Of a stretch of 64,000 nucleotides of DNA, positions 23,101 through 35,057 are shown piece after piece. Source of the DNA: Varanus komodoensis (Eukaryota; Chordata; Lepidosauria; Squamata; Varanidae); contig NW_025336480.1 of assembly GCF_004798865.1 (NCBI RefSeq), positions 22,723,206-22,787,205 on the forward strand. Reading direction: 5' to 3'. Made by a program: the position numbers and the translations under genes. Numbering within the stretch: the first letter of the stretch is position 1; each line of letters starts with the position of its first letter. The notes under the pieces are model-generated. The model saw nothing but the letters and a program-made list of their open reading frames with translations. It had not been told where the DNA came from and did not search any database.

Positions 23101-24215
23101 TATGTAAGCATGCATGCTCACAGTAGTACCCACACACATGGCGAGGGGGGATTATAAACAGCAGTGCCAAAAGCAATGAAATGCAAGAAGTAAAAAAGGT
23201 CTGTGCTTTTTCATGCAAAATTCAAAGTATATAAGCTAAGCACAATAAGCATTCACAGCAACAGCAATTCCATTCTTGTGCAGTAACGTAATGCAGTATT
23301 TCCAGCTTTCTTGTTCTAATTTAATCTTATTTTTGACTGAATTCCTAACCAATAGAATCAGATTTACTGTTAAAAGGAGCTACTTTAGCTATTTTATTCT
23401 GAGTGTCCTTCAAAGTTTGAAGCTCGACAGCTTTCAGAACAGCGGTGGCAGTATATTCTGGGAGACAGAAAGGTTCTCTCACTGTTTTCTGAATGTTTCT
23501 AGTTTTGAATTCAGATGGATTCTGATTTACCTATATGTTCTACATAGACAGCAGAAGCAGGTGATGTTATTTCATCTATTGAGGGTGAGGAGATGACTAA
23601 GCCTCCAATGTGATGGCTGAGGTTGTTTGGTCCCATTCTTATATTGCCTGAGTTGCCATGAAGCATCTAGGGATGTTGGGGAAATCCACAATGGAATGAT
23701 TTTCTTGAGGATCCTGTGGACTTCCAGACTGCTTCTTCGCTTCCCATAAGTGTACACAGATTCAGTCACATTAAAATACCGAAACAGCTGCCTTGTGGGA
23801 AAGGACACTAATATATTATTAACCTATATATTAATATATTATTAACAAATATATTTACAGGAACAGAAACAAACAACACTTTACTCATCTCTGTTCTTTC
23901 TTTAACCTTTCATGTGCAACTATCTTATTTTATGTGTTATTATCTTATTTACTCCCTGATTGTACTCTGAGCTAAAACAATGATGAAAAATGTTGTGTGT
24001 CCAGCAAGTTCCATAAATCGTGGCGCTTGACTGGGTGCTCACCAACTTTGTAGGCCCCTTTTGGATACAAGTTCCTCCCTCTTCCTGTGGCTTGAGACTG
24101 ATGTACAGAGCAAGACAAAGCCTCTTAGAGAATGAATTACTATTTGCCTTGCATAAAAGCACCAGAGAAAATGGTGGGGATTGATTATGGTAATGGAGGG
24201 TACAAGACTTTTGTC
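23101..24215. other. Unclassified intergenic sequence
   Basis: No gene seen. A short duplication of TAATATATTATTAAC occurs at about 23,810-23,850. Confidence 0.5.
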
Positions 24216-24282
24216 TGCTGTAAGTACGTCCCATTGATTTCAATGAGGTTTGCTCTCAGAACACTGGCTGTGTGATTGCTGC
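24216..24282. repeat. Short palindromic repeat of the TGCAATCCTATACA type
   Basis: TAAGTACGTCCCATTGATTTCAATGAGGTTTGCTC forms the central palindrome, and GTGTGATTGCTGC is the terminal part. Confidence 0.55.
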
Positions 24283-24944
24283 TTCAAAGGGGTTTATCCA
24301 GTGAAGAAATGAAAATAGACATCCTTCCTAAAATAGTATTTCACTCCTGTCCCATAAATGTACGCAACCCTGATTGGATCATAACCAATATTTTCTTTCC
24401 CACCATTTCAGTGCATTCATTTGTCATTTATTTCCATATTTGGATTGTTTATCATCATGCTGCAAGTTTTCATAAGATGCCTTTCTTTTTTGATCCATTT
24501 GCCAGCTGCTCCTTTATCACTTCTCATTATTGTTAGCAATTGCGTACATCCTTTGCAATATGTCTTGAATTTTGTTGCAGAATTTGACATGATATTCAGC
24601 CATATTCAGCCACTGCAGAGTTTGTGGGTGCCAGTCATGATGCTTAGAATAGACCTCCAGCCCCTCACCCCTTCTGTAGAAATGGCACAAAGGCTTCATC
24701 TGTATAAACTACAGGTTGCTTTTATTTGTATAAATGGCATGTGATGTGCTGGAAAGCCTTAACTGTTGGTGAGTGAGTTGCCTGGATTGGGCCCTCTATT
24801 ATAAGTGAGGCATGAGCATAAGGTGGATGCTACTGGATGAGACCAAACATGGGTTATACAGGTTGCCTGCTCTTTCCCCCCAGGAACTGATGGTCTGAGT
24901 TTTATTGCTTCTGAACATACAAATTTCATTTGGTGACCATGCTT

Positions 24945-25175
24945 AATCACTATTAATAGACTGTTTTTCCCTGAACTTATCTAACCCACTTTTAAATCCT
25001 CCAAAGCCAGTGGCCACATTACCACCTTTTCTGGTAGCAATTATGCATTGTGTAAAGCAGTAGTAATTTTCCTCTGTATTGATTTTGCTCTCCATCCATT
25101 CTATCAGATGATGCTAATTTCTAGTACTATGCGATGGGAGCCAAATTTTGCAGTTTCCCCATACTATATTAAGCT
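24945..25175 (-). mobile_element. CR1/L3-like LINE 3' remnant
   Basis: Plus-strand antisense signature: CTTATCTAACCCACTTTTAAATCC, CCAGTGGCCACATTACCACC, GCATTGTGTAAAGCAGTAGTAA. It is homologous to the segment at 51,899-52,210. Confidence 0.72.
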
Positions 25176-25230
25176 CTGTTTTATCTCGCCTGGTTCATCT
25201 TTTTCTAGACTAAAAACGAGTTGTGTTTTT

Positions 25231-25399
25231 TGGGTCTGGATGACACAACATAGAAACCATAGAACAGACCATTGTTTCTGTTCATGGTTTCTAAAGACCA
25301 AACATACCAAGCTGAAATACCGCAACAGGCTTTGGACAAGACGGCAGACCAAAAGTGGTTAAAAACCCCCACCATGGTTTGTCATGTCATGTGAACCCA
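25231..25399. mobile_element. Palindromic MITE-like element
   Basis: The ends TGGGTCTGGATGACACAACA and (inverted) TGGGTTCACATGACATGACA are related terminal inverted repeats. The interior contains a second inverted pair around AGAAACCATAGAACAG and CTGTTCATGGTTTCT. It belongs with the smaller copy at 2,144-2,211. Confidence 0.55.
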
Positions 25400-25509
25400 C
25401 CAGGACATCCTTGTGGCTCCTGCATGTGGGCTGGCCAAGATTCCTCTAGCAGTGCAGTTATGTTAAAGTAGGGCTAGGACAAACTTTGGTGGAATCCCAC
25501 CTCAAGCAT

Positions 25510-26190
25510 TGTCATGAGCTAGATTTGTCCTCCCCAGCAAAACAGACTCTCCAGCACTTCTTGTAACATCTTTATTCTACATAGAAGTCTCTGGGCATAC
25601 ACAAAGTGAAATGCTGAATACTCCCTGCCCCCCTTCATCCAAAGCTTCTGTGCCAGTCTCAGGAAGGAGGGGCGCTGTGGAACCGGGTGTGCCTGCACTC
25701 TTCCCTCCAAGACCCCAACTGGGCCACCCTGTGGCTGTGACGACAGACTTCTGGGTCCATCTCCTCAGGAGGCTGGAGTTCTCCATCTCAAACTCCCCTC
25801 CCTCAGGAAGGTGTTGTTCTTCGTTCCCATGGGGCATTTGACTGGGCCCCTCAGTTGGCCTTGAAGCAATCTCATCCTGAGCAGGCACAGATGGGCGCAG
25901 AGAAACTGGGATAGCAGCTGGAGCCGTGTCCATTACAACAACCATTTCGTTATCAGAGTCCGCACGGTCAGGCCTGCCAGGGTTGGCCAGCTCCCCTTCA
26001 TATATCTCATCATCATGGTCTGAGCTGTCAGCCCCGCCTAAATGGACAGCTTCTCGTGTGCGCCTGGCCCTCATCCACAGCCTTGCTCCCATGCTCAGCC
26101 TGGCCTTGCAAAGTGGACCGAGGCAAGAGGGAGTCCGCAAACGTGCCTGGAACAAAGGTTGCACAACTGGCAATCTTCTTCCTCATCAGG
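25510..26190 (-). other. Unclassified segment with an LTR-like edge
   Basis: On the minus strand the edge at 25,510 reads AATAAAG, then about 60 bases ending CTCATGACA, as the 3' end of an LTR would. Upstream of it is a 198-codon frame with an acidic middle but no domain I recognise. A matching opposite end and target duplication were not found, so the retroelement reading is weak. Confidence 0.3.
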
Positions 26191-26545
26191 TACAGCAGCA
26201 CAGATGGCTGAGAAGAGGGATGCCCGCTACAGTGGCCACCCGTGATGCCGAAGAGGGATGCTGCTAGCAGTCATGTGGGGCCCCATTCCAGGTGAGATCC
26301 ACGTGCCCCACCTTCTGTGCCAGGTGCTGCTGCCCAAGCAGTGGCTGCATGTGCCATGGAAGAGGGACGCAGCTTGCGCAGTGCATGGGGCCCAATTCTG
26401 GGCGCATGCCAGGCGCGCTCACCAGGGACCCAGGGCCAGGGCCACTGCGAGGCAGCCTGGAGCCCAGGGAGCAAGCCCCGGCACCCTGATGCATTTCTAC
26501 CCCCGGACGGATTCCCCACACACGCCTACTTTAAAGCGTCCCATT
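26190..26545. repeat. Unclassified GC-rich segment, partner of 16.1-16.6 kb
   Basis: CATGTGGGGCCCCATTCC (26,272) recurs inside the segment as CATGGGGCCCAATTCTGG (26,384), and GAGCCCAGGGAGC, CCCCCGGACGGATTCC, CACACACGCCTACT follow in the same order as in the 16-kb copy. No coding function is recognised. Confidence 0.5.
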
Positions 26546-27112
26546 TCCAACATGTGGCTGTGCAGCTGGGTAATTTAAGATGCTTATGGGGGCTTTCTTT
26601 AGAGCTATGCACGCTACTTCCCTTGCGAGCCACTTGGTTAATATTTCCCCCCGTCCTACAGTGCCAGTGCGTGCTTTGCCTCTGCTTCTCCATCCCTGAT
26701 GCACCGGAAAAACAGCAACAACCCGGTTTGCCCACTCTGCGGACAATAACCTGAGCTGGGGCAGTTTTGCATTTTAGGCTTGCTTAACTCATAGCACCCT
26801 AAGGACCTCACACCTGCTGCTCTCTGAGTGGTCATCTGGGGCAGGGTGTGGGGCTGTGAGACTCTGGACTTTGCCTGCACAGCCCAGGCCTAACCGCACT
26901 GCTCCTAACATGCAAAGCCTGGTTCACACAACCACTTGCTCCACATGCGCACATGGCGGCCACGGATGGAGCACATCCATGTGCTCAAGGAGGATGAGTT
27001 ATGTCATTTTAGTGGGACCTGGCAGTGTCGCTTTCAGAGGTGAGGGAGCCACGCCGTGCTGAAGGAGGCATGGGCTGCTAGAGGGAGCACAAGGGCAGCC
27101 AGGAGAGCCAAC

Positions 27113-27362
27113 TTTGCTATCTTTTCGGTGCCAGGTAAAGACTATCCTCTACTGCTACATGTGAAACCATTCTGCAGTTTTTTCTCCGAGTTATTGTAAT
27201 TTTTAGAACTCTGCTTTAAATTTGGCCTTAGATTTTGTGTAGTAAACTTTTTTTTAAAATTAAGTTTGACTATTTTATACTGTATTTTTAATGTGGTGAT
27301 ATAAACTGCCCAGAGACCTTCAGCTATTGGGCAGCATAGAAAATAAATATATGAATAAAGGT
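27113..27362 (+). mobile_element. L2-like LINE 3' end
   Basis: It begins TTTTCGGTGCCAGGTAAAGAC (ORF end), runs through an AT-rich 3'UTR and ends with the perfect hairpin CTGCCCA/TGGGCAG (27,306-27,334) and AATAAATATATGAATAAA. Confidence 0.85.
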
Positions 27363-30300
27363 TTCAGAAAGGGCTCAGTGGTAAAGGACACGCTTTGCCT
27401 GCAGAAGCTCCCTGGCTGAGTTGCTGCCATTTCTAGGAAGGGCAGGAAAGGAACCAGGGATGTGCTCTGACCACTCGCTGTGTCCCTATGGAAGAGCGGG
27501 GAGGCTCTGGAGAGAGGCAAGGGAAGGAAACCCCGTGGTCTCTGATGCCGTGCACTTGCGGCTTCCAGAGGTGCCTTCCTACACACTCTGCAGGCTGTCT
27601 GTCTGTCTGTCTGTCCAGTGATTCATTCCACTGGGAAGGGGAGCAGCGTGCGAGGGAATCTCAGTGCTACCTCTGCCCTCAGACTGGACTCAGCATGGCG
27701 AGTCTTTGGAAGGATTCCTCCAGGGGCTCTGGGGGCTGGCTTAAGCTCACAGGCCAGAGTCCTGCACCCCTGTGTTACAGTGGCACAGCCATTATGTATA
27801 ATTACTCATCACCTACTGCTCGATGTGTTACATGAACAAACACATGTTTATTCTTTTGAATACCAGTGCTCTGAGCTGGATTGATTTGAAGGTTGGCATC
27901 TCCGGCCTGGTTGTAAAATGTAAATGCTGATATCATGGCAATTTTGAATTTGCTGGAACTGAAAAAGGGATGACTGTGTACCAGTCTGTAAGCCTTCATG
28001 GGTCATGTCTTTTAAAACTGTGAGCTGAAAAACTAATATTACCAAATACTTCTTTACAAAGGTTTCACATCAGGAAATATTTATATATGTACAAATTCAG
28101 TGCAGAATCCCCAAACAGACTCAAGGTTACCTGAAAGTCATGATTATCTGTTCTGTAAGCCCTAATGCCAATTTCCTGGTTTTTAGGGTTACTTGATGGT
28201 TGTACATAAAGGAATTCTTTGCATGGTCCACTGAGTGGGCCTGAAAACTGAGCCATGATTCAAATGCAGTGCTTTTCTATCAGGAGATCTGGATATAATA
28301 TGTAACTTCTGGCCACCAGCTCCATCTTGCAGGGCTTCAGGCTTTCTTCATGAATATTTCCAGAGTACCTTCAAGAGATGGTCCCGCAGAACATAGATGG
28401 AATAGATGCGTCCTACTGAAGTCAAGGGAACCAAGTCACAACTACAACTCATTCACCTGTGAAAGGAGCTGACAGGTACACCATCTTGCAACTTAGCAGC
28501 TGGGGCTGACAGCGAAAGCAAGTGTGCTGTTTCAAAGGTCAGAACTTCTTTTCTCTTACACCGAGTGCTGTTAACAAGTGCTGTTAAACACACATCATTG
28601 TCACCGATATGAACCTTTTCATCTCTGGAAGAAAGATCTGCTCCTGTCATGGGCTGAGTAGGTTTCAGATGCCCAAGCCCACTTGGTTTAATGCCCCTGA
28701 AAGAGCTTTGGGACCTGTATGTCCTATGACTCCGAACAAGAATGGCGAGAGAATCCGATGCAGCCCATATACCAAGGCAAACCTGCCATGGTTGACCTTG
28801 CCACGATGCCCAAACCCCAGCTGGGGGCCTTTGGCCAGGAGCCCCTGGCCCGCTCCTCCTCTTTGCTGCTGTACCCTGCCTGCTCATCATTCCACTTTGA
28901 CCCAGACATGGAATGAAATGGTCCCCACGACCCACGAAGGGATTCTGGGCACTCCGGGCACAGAGGACCCAGGCAAGCAAGGCGGCTTTGGGGAGGAGAT
29001 GGGTGCCAGGCTTCATTCTGTAGTCGGCGATCATTTTTCTAGATGCACTGGCTTGTGACAGGCCAATCAATGTAGGATTTCTTATGTGCATATAATGCAT
29101 GCCATAATTTGAACCTGGAACTCTCTCAGCCTGCACGCTTGTCCACTCTGCTGTCTCATTGTGGCATACATTGCTTTTCATTTTGTGATCCTGTTTGGGA
29201 CATTTCTCTGTGTAATGAAGATGGAACATGTTCATGTGTCAGTGATTCTTTCTGAGCATGGAACAAAGCAATGCAAAAATCTGACAGGAGCAGGCCAGCG
29301 GGGTGGGGGTGGGGGTGTTCTTAATGAACAAACAGCCAAATGAACGACCCTGATCATTCGCACTGAAGGCCAGTCTTTTCAGCCACAGTGCAATTGTCTG
29401 TGTATCACTGCTCTTTAGCTAACCGCATTACCTCCTATCCCCAGGGCTGTGAATTATGAACCTTTCACAAACAATCCCATCACTTTGGGATGTATCGCAA
29501 GGAAAGAGCATCATGGCAGCCCCATAGCACCACGTATAGCCCTGCGCAGAAAGCAATGATCTGCTTTTCCATTATAGCATCTCCAGAGCATACAGTCTGC
29601 TATTAGATACAAGAACCATTTAATTAGAATATAGTACATTGCTCATAAAAAACTCTCTCCAAAGAAGGCTGACCATTCAGAGGGCACAGGCCATTATTGA
29701 CTAAGGAACAGGGGGAACACAGAAAGGAGCAGAAACTCATTGTAGGATAGAGGTCAAAAAATGGAGACTCCTGGGCCAATCTGGCCCATCAAGGGGGACC
29801 ACCAATGGGCAGCTTAGGGGCGGAAGGGGACAAGGTGGCAGGACTGCTCCACCATTGGGTGGGGTGAGGTGAGGAGGTGCTGAAAGATGGAGCTGTGTGT
29901 GCCATGTAGCCTCCCCTGCACCTCCTACAGAGACCTCCTGCACTTACTTCAGGGAAGTTTCAACTGCCAGTCCGTCTGTCTTCTATACACGGAAAGGAGG
30001 TGTAGGTTGCCATCTCGCATTTCAGCTTGGGCAGCCCAATGTCACAGGCCGGTTCTGCACAAAGGGATTCTTGCCTGCGTCAAGGGCACTTGTGAACAGG
30101 GATGCTTGAGAAATGAGGATTGGAGCCTTGCCCTTGGATCCTTGTAATCCCTTCTCAAATTGGCCCACCAAGAAAACACGTTGTCGACTGTCAGCTGGCC
30201 TGGGAAAAAGCTGTTGCTTTTAAGGGGTGACCCCAGGAAGATCCCTCACCCCCCCCCCCCACTCAGTTTCTGCAAGCTCTGTATGGTTGCAATGGAGGAA

Positions 30301-31330
30301 GGGGCAGCTGAAAGAATGTCCTGCAGGCGTATTTCTCCTGGTGGAACCATTGGGCCCAATGATGTTTCAAGTTGTTACAAGTAAGGCCTGTTTGATTACC
30401 AGGGATGCTTCCTTAGGGCTTGTTACATTGATGAGCGCCTGAGTTAGAATGGGCACTTGCTTGTGCACACTGATCTCTGAAGTTGCACAGCAGGGTTCCC
30501 ATTGAGTAGTACGGAGCACGCACATTGTTCTTCAGTGCATTTGCCTCTCTGCACGCATTCCAGTTTGGCTTCTAAGCTGGTTCCAGGGGTCAATAAGTGA
30601 TATAACTCTGGGGGTCGCTAGGCTAGGACAACCACATAGCGAAGGGTCCTAGGTGTAAATAAGAAAATTGGCTGTGCCGCTATGGAGGAAAACACCTGAA
30701 TCATATTTGCTCTTCTGCTTATCTTCCAGCACTTTGTCTGTCTCCAGCAGCTTGCTTGATCCACCAGCAAATCTGTCACCAAGAGCAAGCAGGGACAGGT
30801 ACTAGCTAAAAGTTTCCAAGTCTACCCTCAACCAAAACTATACAGAATGAATGTGAAAATGCATCAGAAGGAAGGAGAGGTGACCCAGGAACCAACCTGT
30901 GCAGCAGTGAAGGGCCACTGGTGACCCCCAGTCCCCATGTACCTCTTGGCCCATATGCCTCTTTCATCCAACCATCAGCTGAAAGGAAAGCCTTCACCAC
31001 CTCCAACCAGCTCAGGCATTTGGCAGGTGTGATCTAGCCCTTCCCTTGTAGCCACTGTGTGGTGTGTCCAGAAAATTGGGTAGTTGGGAGAGAAAGGGGG
31101 TGACCCAGCCAGGCTTGGCTCTGGCCCTGCTCACCTCTGGCTTTGGCTCCACTCACTGCTGAGATGTTGCCCCCACAGGGTCATGTGGCCCTGATGAAAG
31201 AAAGTTGCACCTGCTGCACAAGAGGAAAGAAGGGGCAGGAAGATGCTGACTCACTGCTAGGGGGTGCTGAGAGAGGTTTGCCTCCTTAGAGCAATCCCAG
31301 CCCTCCCTTTTCATTTCCATCTCTCCTCTC
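27363..31330. other. Unclassified intergenic sequence
   Basis: About 4 kb without a recognised gene or element. It contains a (CTGT)n run at 27,597-27,615, a poly-C run near 30,248, and a 260-codon minus-strand open frame at 28,453-29,235 that overlaps plus-strand frames and shows no known domain. I regard that frame as most likely fortuitous. Confidence 0.45.
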
Positions 31331-31352
31331 CTCTCTTCTGACAGTATGCCTC

Positions 31353-31390
<38 letters not shown>
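31353..31390. repeat. (ATCT)n microsatellite
   Basis: About nine tandem ATCT units lie directly before the BovB 5' end. Confidence 0.95.
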
Positions 31391-31531
31391 CTCCTTCATG
31401 GATCACTGCCTTGTTGTGGTGAAGGGGCTTGTGTAGCTCAATGAAGCTATGAGTTATGCTGTGCAGGGTCACCCAAGACGGGCAGGTCATAGCAGAGAGC
31501 TCTGACAAAATGTGATCCACTGGAGAAGGAA

Positions 31532-32824
31532 ATGGCAACTCACTCCAGTAACTTTGCCATGAAAACCCCATGGACAGTACCAAAAGGCAAAAAGATGCCG
31601 GAAGATAAGTCCCTCAGGTTGGAAGGTGTCCAATATGCTACTGGGGAAGAGCAGAGGGATAGTACTAGTAGCGCCAGAAAGAATGAAGCGACTGAGTCAA
31701 AGCCGAAAGGACACTCAGTTGCAGATGTATCTGGTGGTGAAAGGAGAGTCCGATGCTGCAAAGATCTATACTCCATAGGAACCTGGAATGTAAGATCCAT
31801 GAATCAAGGCAAGCTGGACGTGGTCAAACAAGAGATGACAAGACTGAACATCGACATCTTAGGAATCAGTGAACGAAAATGGACAGGAATGGGTGAATTT
31901 AATTCAGATGACCATCAGGTATACTACTGCGGGCAAGAATCCCTCAGAAGAAATGAAGTAGCCTTCATAGTCAATAAAAGAGTAGGAAAAGCAGTACTGG
32001 GATACAGTCTCCAAAATGACAGAATGATCTCAGTTTGAATTCAAGGCAAACCATTCAACATCACAGTAGTCCAAGTCTATGCCCCAACCACTGGTGCTGA
32101 AGAGGCTGAAGTTGACCAGTTCTGTGAAGGCCTACAACAACTTCTAGAATTAACACCCCAAAATGATGTCCTTATCATCCTGGGGGATTGGAATGCTAAA
32201 GTAGGAAGCCAAAAGATAACCGGAATAACAGGCAAGTTTGGCCTTGGAGTACAAAATGAAGCAGGGCACAGGCTGGTAGAATTTTGTCAAGAGAATATGA
32301 TGGTCATAGCAAACACTCTTTTCCAACAATGCAAGAGACAACTTTACACATCACCAGACGGTCAACACAGAAATCAGACTGACTATGTGCTCTGCAGCCA
32401 AAGATGGAGAAGCTCTATACAGTCAGTAAGAACTAGACCAGGAGCTGACTGTGGCTCAGATCATGAGCTTCTTGTTGCAAAATTTAGGCTTAAATTGAAG
32501 AAAGTAGGGAAAAGCACTAGGCCACTCAGGTATGACCTAAATCATATCCCTGATGAATATACAGTAGAGGTGACAAATCGATTTAAGGAATTAGATCTGA
32601 TAGACACAGTGCCTGAAGAACTATGGACGGAGGTTCGCAACATTGTACAAGAGGCAGCAACTAAAACCATCCCAAAGAAGAAGAAATGCAAGAAAGCAAA
32701 ATGGCTGTCTGAGGAAGCATTACAAATAGCTGAGGAAAGAAGGGAAGCGAAAGGCAAGAGAGAAAGAGAAAGATACACCCAGTTGAATGCAGAATTCCAG
32801 AGAATAGCTGGAAGAGATAAGAAT
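31532..32824 (+). pseudogene. BovB endonuclease region
   Basis: The frame encodes the endonuclease that nicks target DNA, including the catalytic-region phrases IGTWNVRSM, ILGISERKWTG, ILGDWNAKVG and GSDHELLVAKFRLK. One in-frame TGA at 32,036-32,038 interrupts it after DRMISV; the reading frame resumes unchanged after it. Compared with the copy at 47.5-50.6 kb, a six-base in-frame loss removes two residues (LYTSPD against LYTWTSPD). It ends where the SINE enters, after AGRDKN. Confidence 0.88.
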
Positions 32825-32825
32825 G

Positions 32826-33077
32826 AGCCAGTGTGGTGTAGTGGTTAAGAGCATGGGACTGGGACTCAGACGACCTGGGTTCTAGTCCCCGCTCAGCCAT
32901 GGAGCCAACTGGGTGACTTTGGGCCAGTCACAGACTCTCAGCCCAACCTACCTGGTTGTTGTGGGGATAAGATGGAGGAGGCGATGTAAGCTGCCTTGAG
33001 CCCTTTGTAGGAGAAAGGCAGGATATAAATCCAAAAATAAATAAATAAATAAATAAATAAACAAATAAATAAATAAA
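32826..33077 (+). mobile_element. MIR-like SINE nested in BovB
   Basis: This is a well-preserved copy: head GCCAGTGTGGTGTAGTGG with tRNA-type boxes (GTGGTTAAGAGC, GGTTCTAGTCCC), core ACTTTGGGCCAGTCACAGAC, and 3' hairpin CTGCCTT/AAGGCAG (32,991-33,021), then (AAAT)n. It interrupts the BovB frame after AGRDKN. Compared with the other BovB, about eight target bases (CCTTCTTA) are missing and no clear duplication flanks it. Confidence 0.93.
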
Positions 33078-33592
33078 TGAACAGTGCAAAGAAATAGAAG
33101 AAAACAATAGAATAGGGAGGACCAATGTTCCCTTCATATCTACAAGAAAATTAGAGATATGTAGGGAACATTTTATGCAAAGATGGGCATGATAAAGGAC
33201 CAAAATGGCAGGGACCTAACAGAGGCAGCAGAGATTAAGAAGAGGTGGCAAGATTACACAGAGGAACTATACAAGAAAGGGCTTAACGTCCCTGATAACC
33301 ACGATGGGGTGGTCACTGACCTCGAGCCAGACATCTTGGAATGTGAAGTCAAATGGGCCTTAGGAAGTCTGAGCAACAACAAAGCTAGTGGAGGGGACAG
33401 TATTCCAGCTGAGCTATTCAAAACTTAAAAGACGATGCAGTAAAAGTGCTACACTCATTATGCCAGCAAACTTGGAAAACTCAACAGTGACCACAGGATG
33501 AGAAAAGGTCAGTTTACATTCCAAAGAAGGGCAATGCCAAAGAATGTTCAGACTACCGCACCATTGCACTCATTTCACATGCTAGCAAAGTT

Positions 33593-34405
33593 ATGCTCAA
33601 AATCCTACAAGCTAGGCTCCAGCAGTATGTGGACCGAGAACTACCAGAAATACAGGCAGGATTTCAAGGAGGGAGAGGAACTAGAGAGCAAATTGCCAAC
33701 ATACGCTGGATCATGGAGAAAGCTAGGGAGTTCCAGAAAAACATCTACTTCTGCTTCATTGATTATGCTAAAGCCTTTGATTGTGTGGATCACAACAAAT
33801 TGTGGCAAGTTCTTAAAGAGATGGGAGTACCAGACCATCTTATTTGTCCCTTGAGAAACCTATATGCGGGTCAAGAAGCAACCGTGAGAACTGGACCCGG
33901 AACCACTGATTGGTTCAAAATTGAGAAAGGAGTTCGGCAAGGCTGTATACTGTCGCCCTGCCTATTTAACTTATATGCAGAGCACATCATGAGAAAGGCT
34001 GGCCTAGATGAATCACCAGTTGGAATTAAGATTGCTGGGAGAAATATCAACAACCTCAGATATGCAGATGATACTACTCTCATGGCAGAAAGTGAAGAGG
34101 AACTAAAGAGTCTCTTGATGCGGGTGAAGGAGGAGAGTGCAAAAGTCGGCTTGAAACTCAACATTAAGAAAACTAAGATCATAGTATCTGGTCCTCTCAC
34201 TCCCTGGCAAATAGATGGGGAAGAAATGGAGATAATGACAGATTTTATTTTCCTGGGCTCCAAGATCACCACAGATGGGGACTGCAGCCAAGAAATTAAA
34301 AGACGCATGCTCCTGCAGAGGAAAGCTATGGCAAATCTAGACAGCATACTAAAAAGTGCATATAGTCAAGGCTATAGTTTTCCCAGTTGCAATGTATGGC
34401 TGTGA
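33593..34405 (+). pseudogene. BovB reverse transcriptase region
   Basis: The open segment of 270 codons carries the RT core: FCFIDYAKAFDCVDHNKLW (motif A), GVRQGCILSPCLFNLY (motif B) and LRYADDTTLMAE (motif C with YADD). The upstream linker continues from 33,183 in another frame. After LDSILKS about two dozen bases are missing relative to the second copy, shifting the frame; the C-terminal domain (YGCESWTIRKAEQRRIEAF, YFGHLMRRKDSL) resumes at 34,356-34,793. Confidence 0.9.
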
Positions 34406-34812
34406 AAGCTGGACCATAAGGAAGGCTGAACAACGAAGGATTGAGGCCTTTGAATTGTGGTGCTGGAGGAGACTCCTGCGAGTCCCTTGGACAGCAAGGC
34501 AATCAACCTGGTCAGTCCTAGAGGAGATCAACCCTGACTGCTCTTTAGACAGTCAGATCCTGAAGATGAAACTCAAATACTTTGGCCACCTAATGAGAAG
34601 GAAGGACTCCCTGAAGAAGAGCCTAATGCTGGGAACAATAGATGGCAAAAGAAGAAGGGGACGGCAGAGGATGAGGTGGCTGGATGGAGTCACTGAAGCA
34701 GTTGGTATGAACTTAAGTGGACTCCGGGGGACGGTGGAGGACAGGAAGGCCTGGAGGAATGTGGTCCATGGGGTCGCGATGGGTTGGACATGACTCCGCA
34801 ACTAACAACAAC

Positions 34813-34861
34813 ATCTTTCCTTCCTTCCTTCCTTCCTTCCTTCCTTCCTTCCTTCCTTCCT

Positions 34862-34900
<39 letters not shown>

Positions 34901-35004
34901 NNNNNNNNNNNNNNNNNNNNNNNNNNNNNNNNNNNNNNNNNNNNNNNNNNNNNNNNNNNNNNNNNNNNNNNNNNNNNNNNNNNNNNNNNNNNNNNNNNNN
35001 TCCT

Positions 35005-35057
<53 letters not shown>

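Larger units (their letters stand above)
31398..34812 (+). mobile_element. BovB (RTE-clade) LINE, near full length, with nested SINE
   Basis: The element is about 3.4 kb, or about 3.15 kb without the inserted SINE, close to the usual BovB length. In order it has a 5' leader (GGATCACTGCCTTGTTGTGG), the apurinic-type endonuclease (IGTWNVRSMNQGKLDVV, ILGDWNAKVGSQ), the reverse transcriptase and the typical 3' end TTGGACATGACTCCGCAACTAACAACAACA. Near-identical flanks ATCTCTCCTTC (31,387) and ATCTTTCCTTC (34,813) look like the target duplication, placed inside a pyrimidine microsatellite. The frame is broken by a TGA at 32,036, the SINE, a one-base loss near 33,424, a TGA at 33,488 and a deletion near 34,355, so it is inactive. 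Confidence 0.93.

Noticed and set aside
28453-29235. 260-codon minus-strand open frame
   Set aside because: No recognisable domain, no splice context, overlapped by open frames on the other strand in GC-rich DNA. Probably chance.
31353-31390. CRISPR-like or regulatory array
   Set aside because: Simple ATCT tandem repeat; no spacer structure anywhere in the window.
32826-32900. A tRNA gene (A- and B-box-like sequence)
   Set aside because: It is the head of a SINE, with no foldable full tRNA and a MIR-like body following; the same holds for the other SINE heads.
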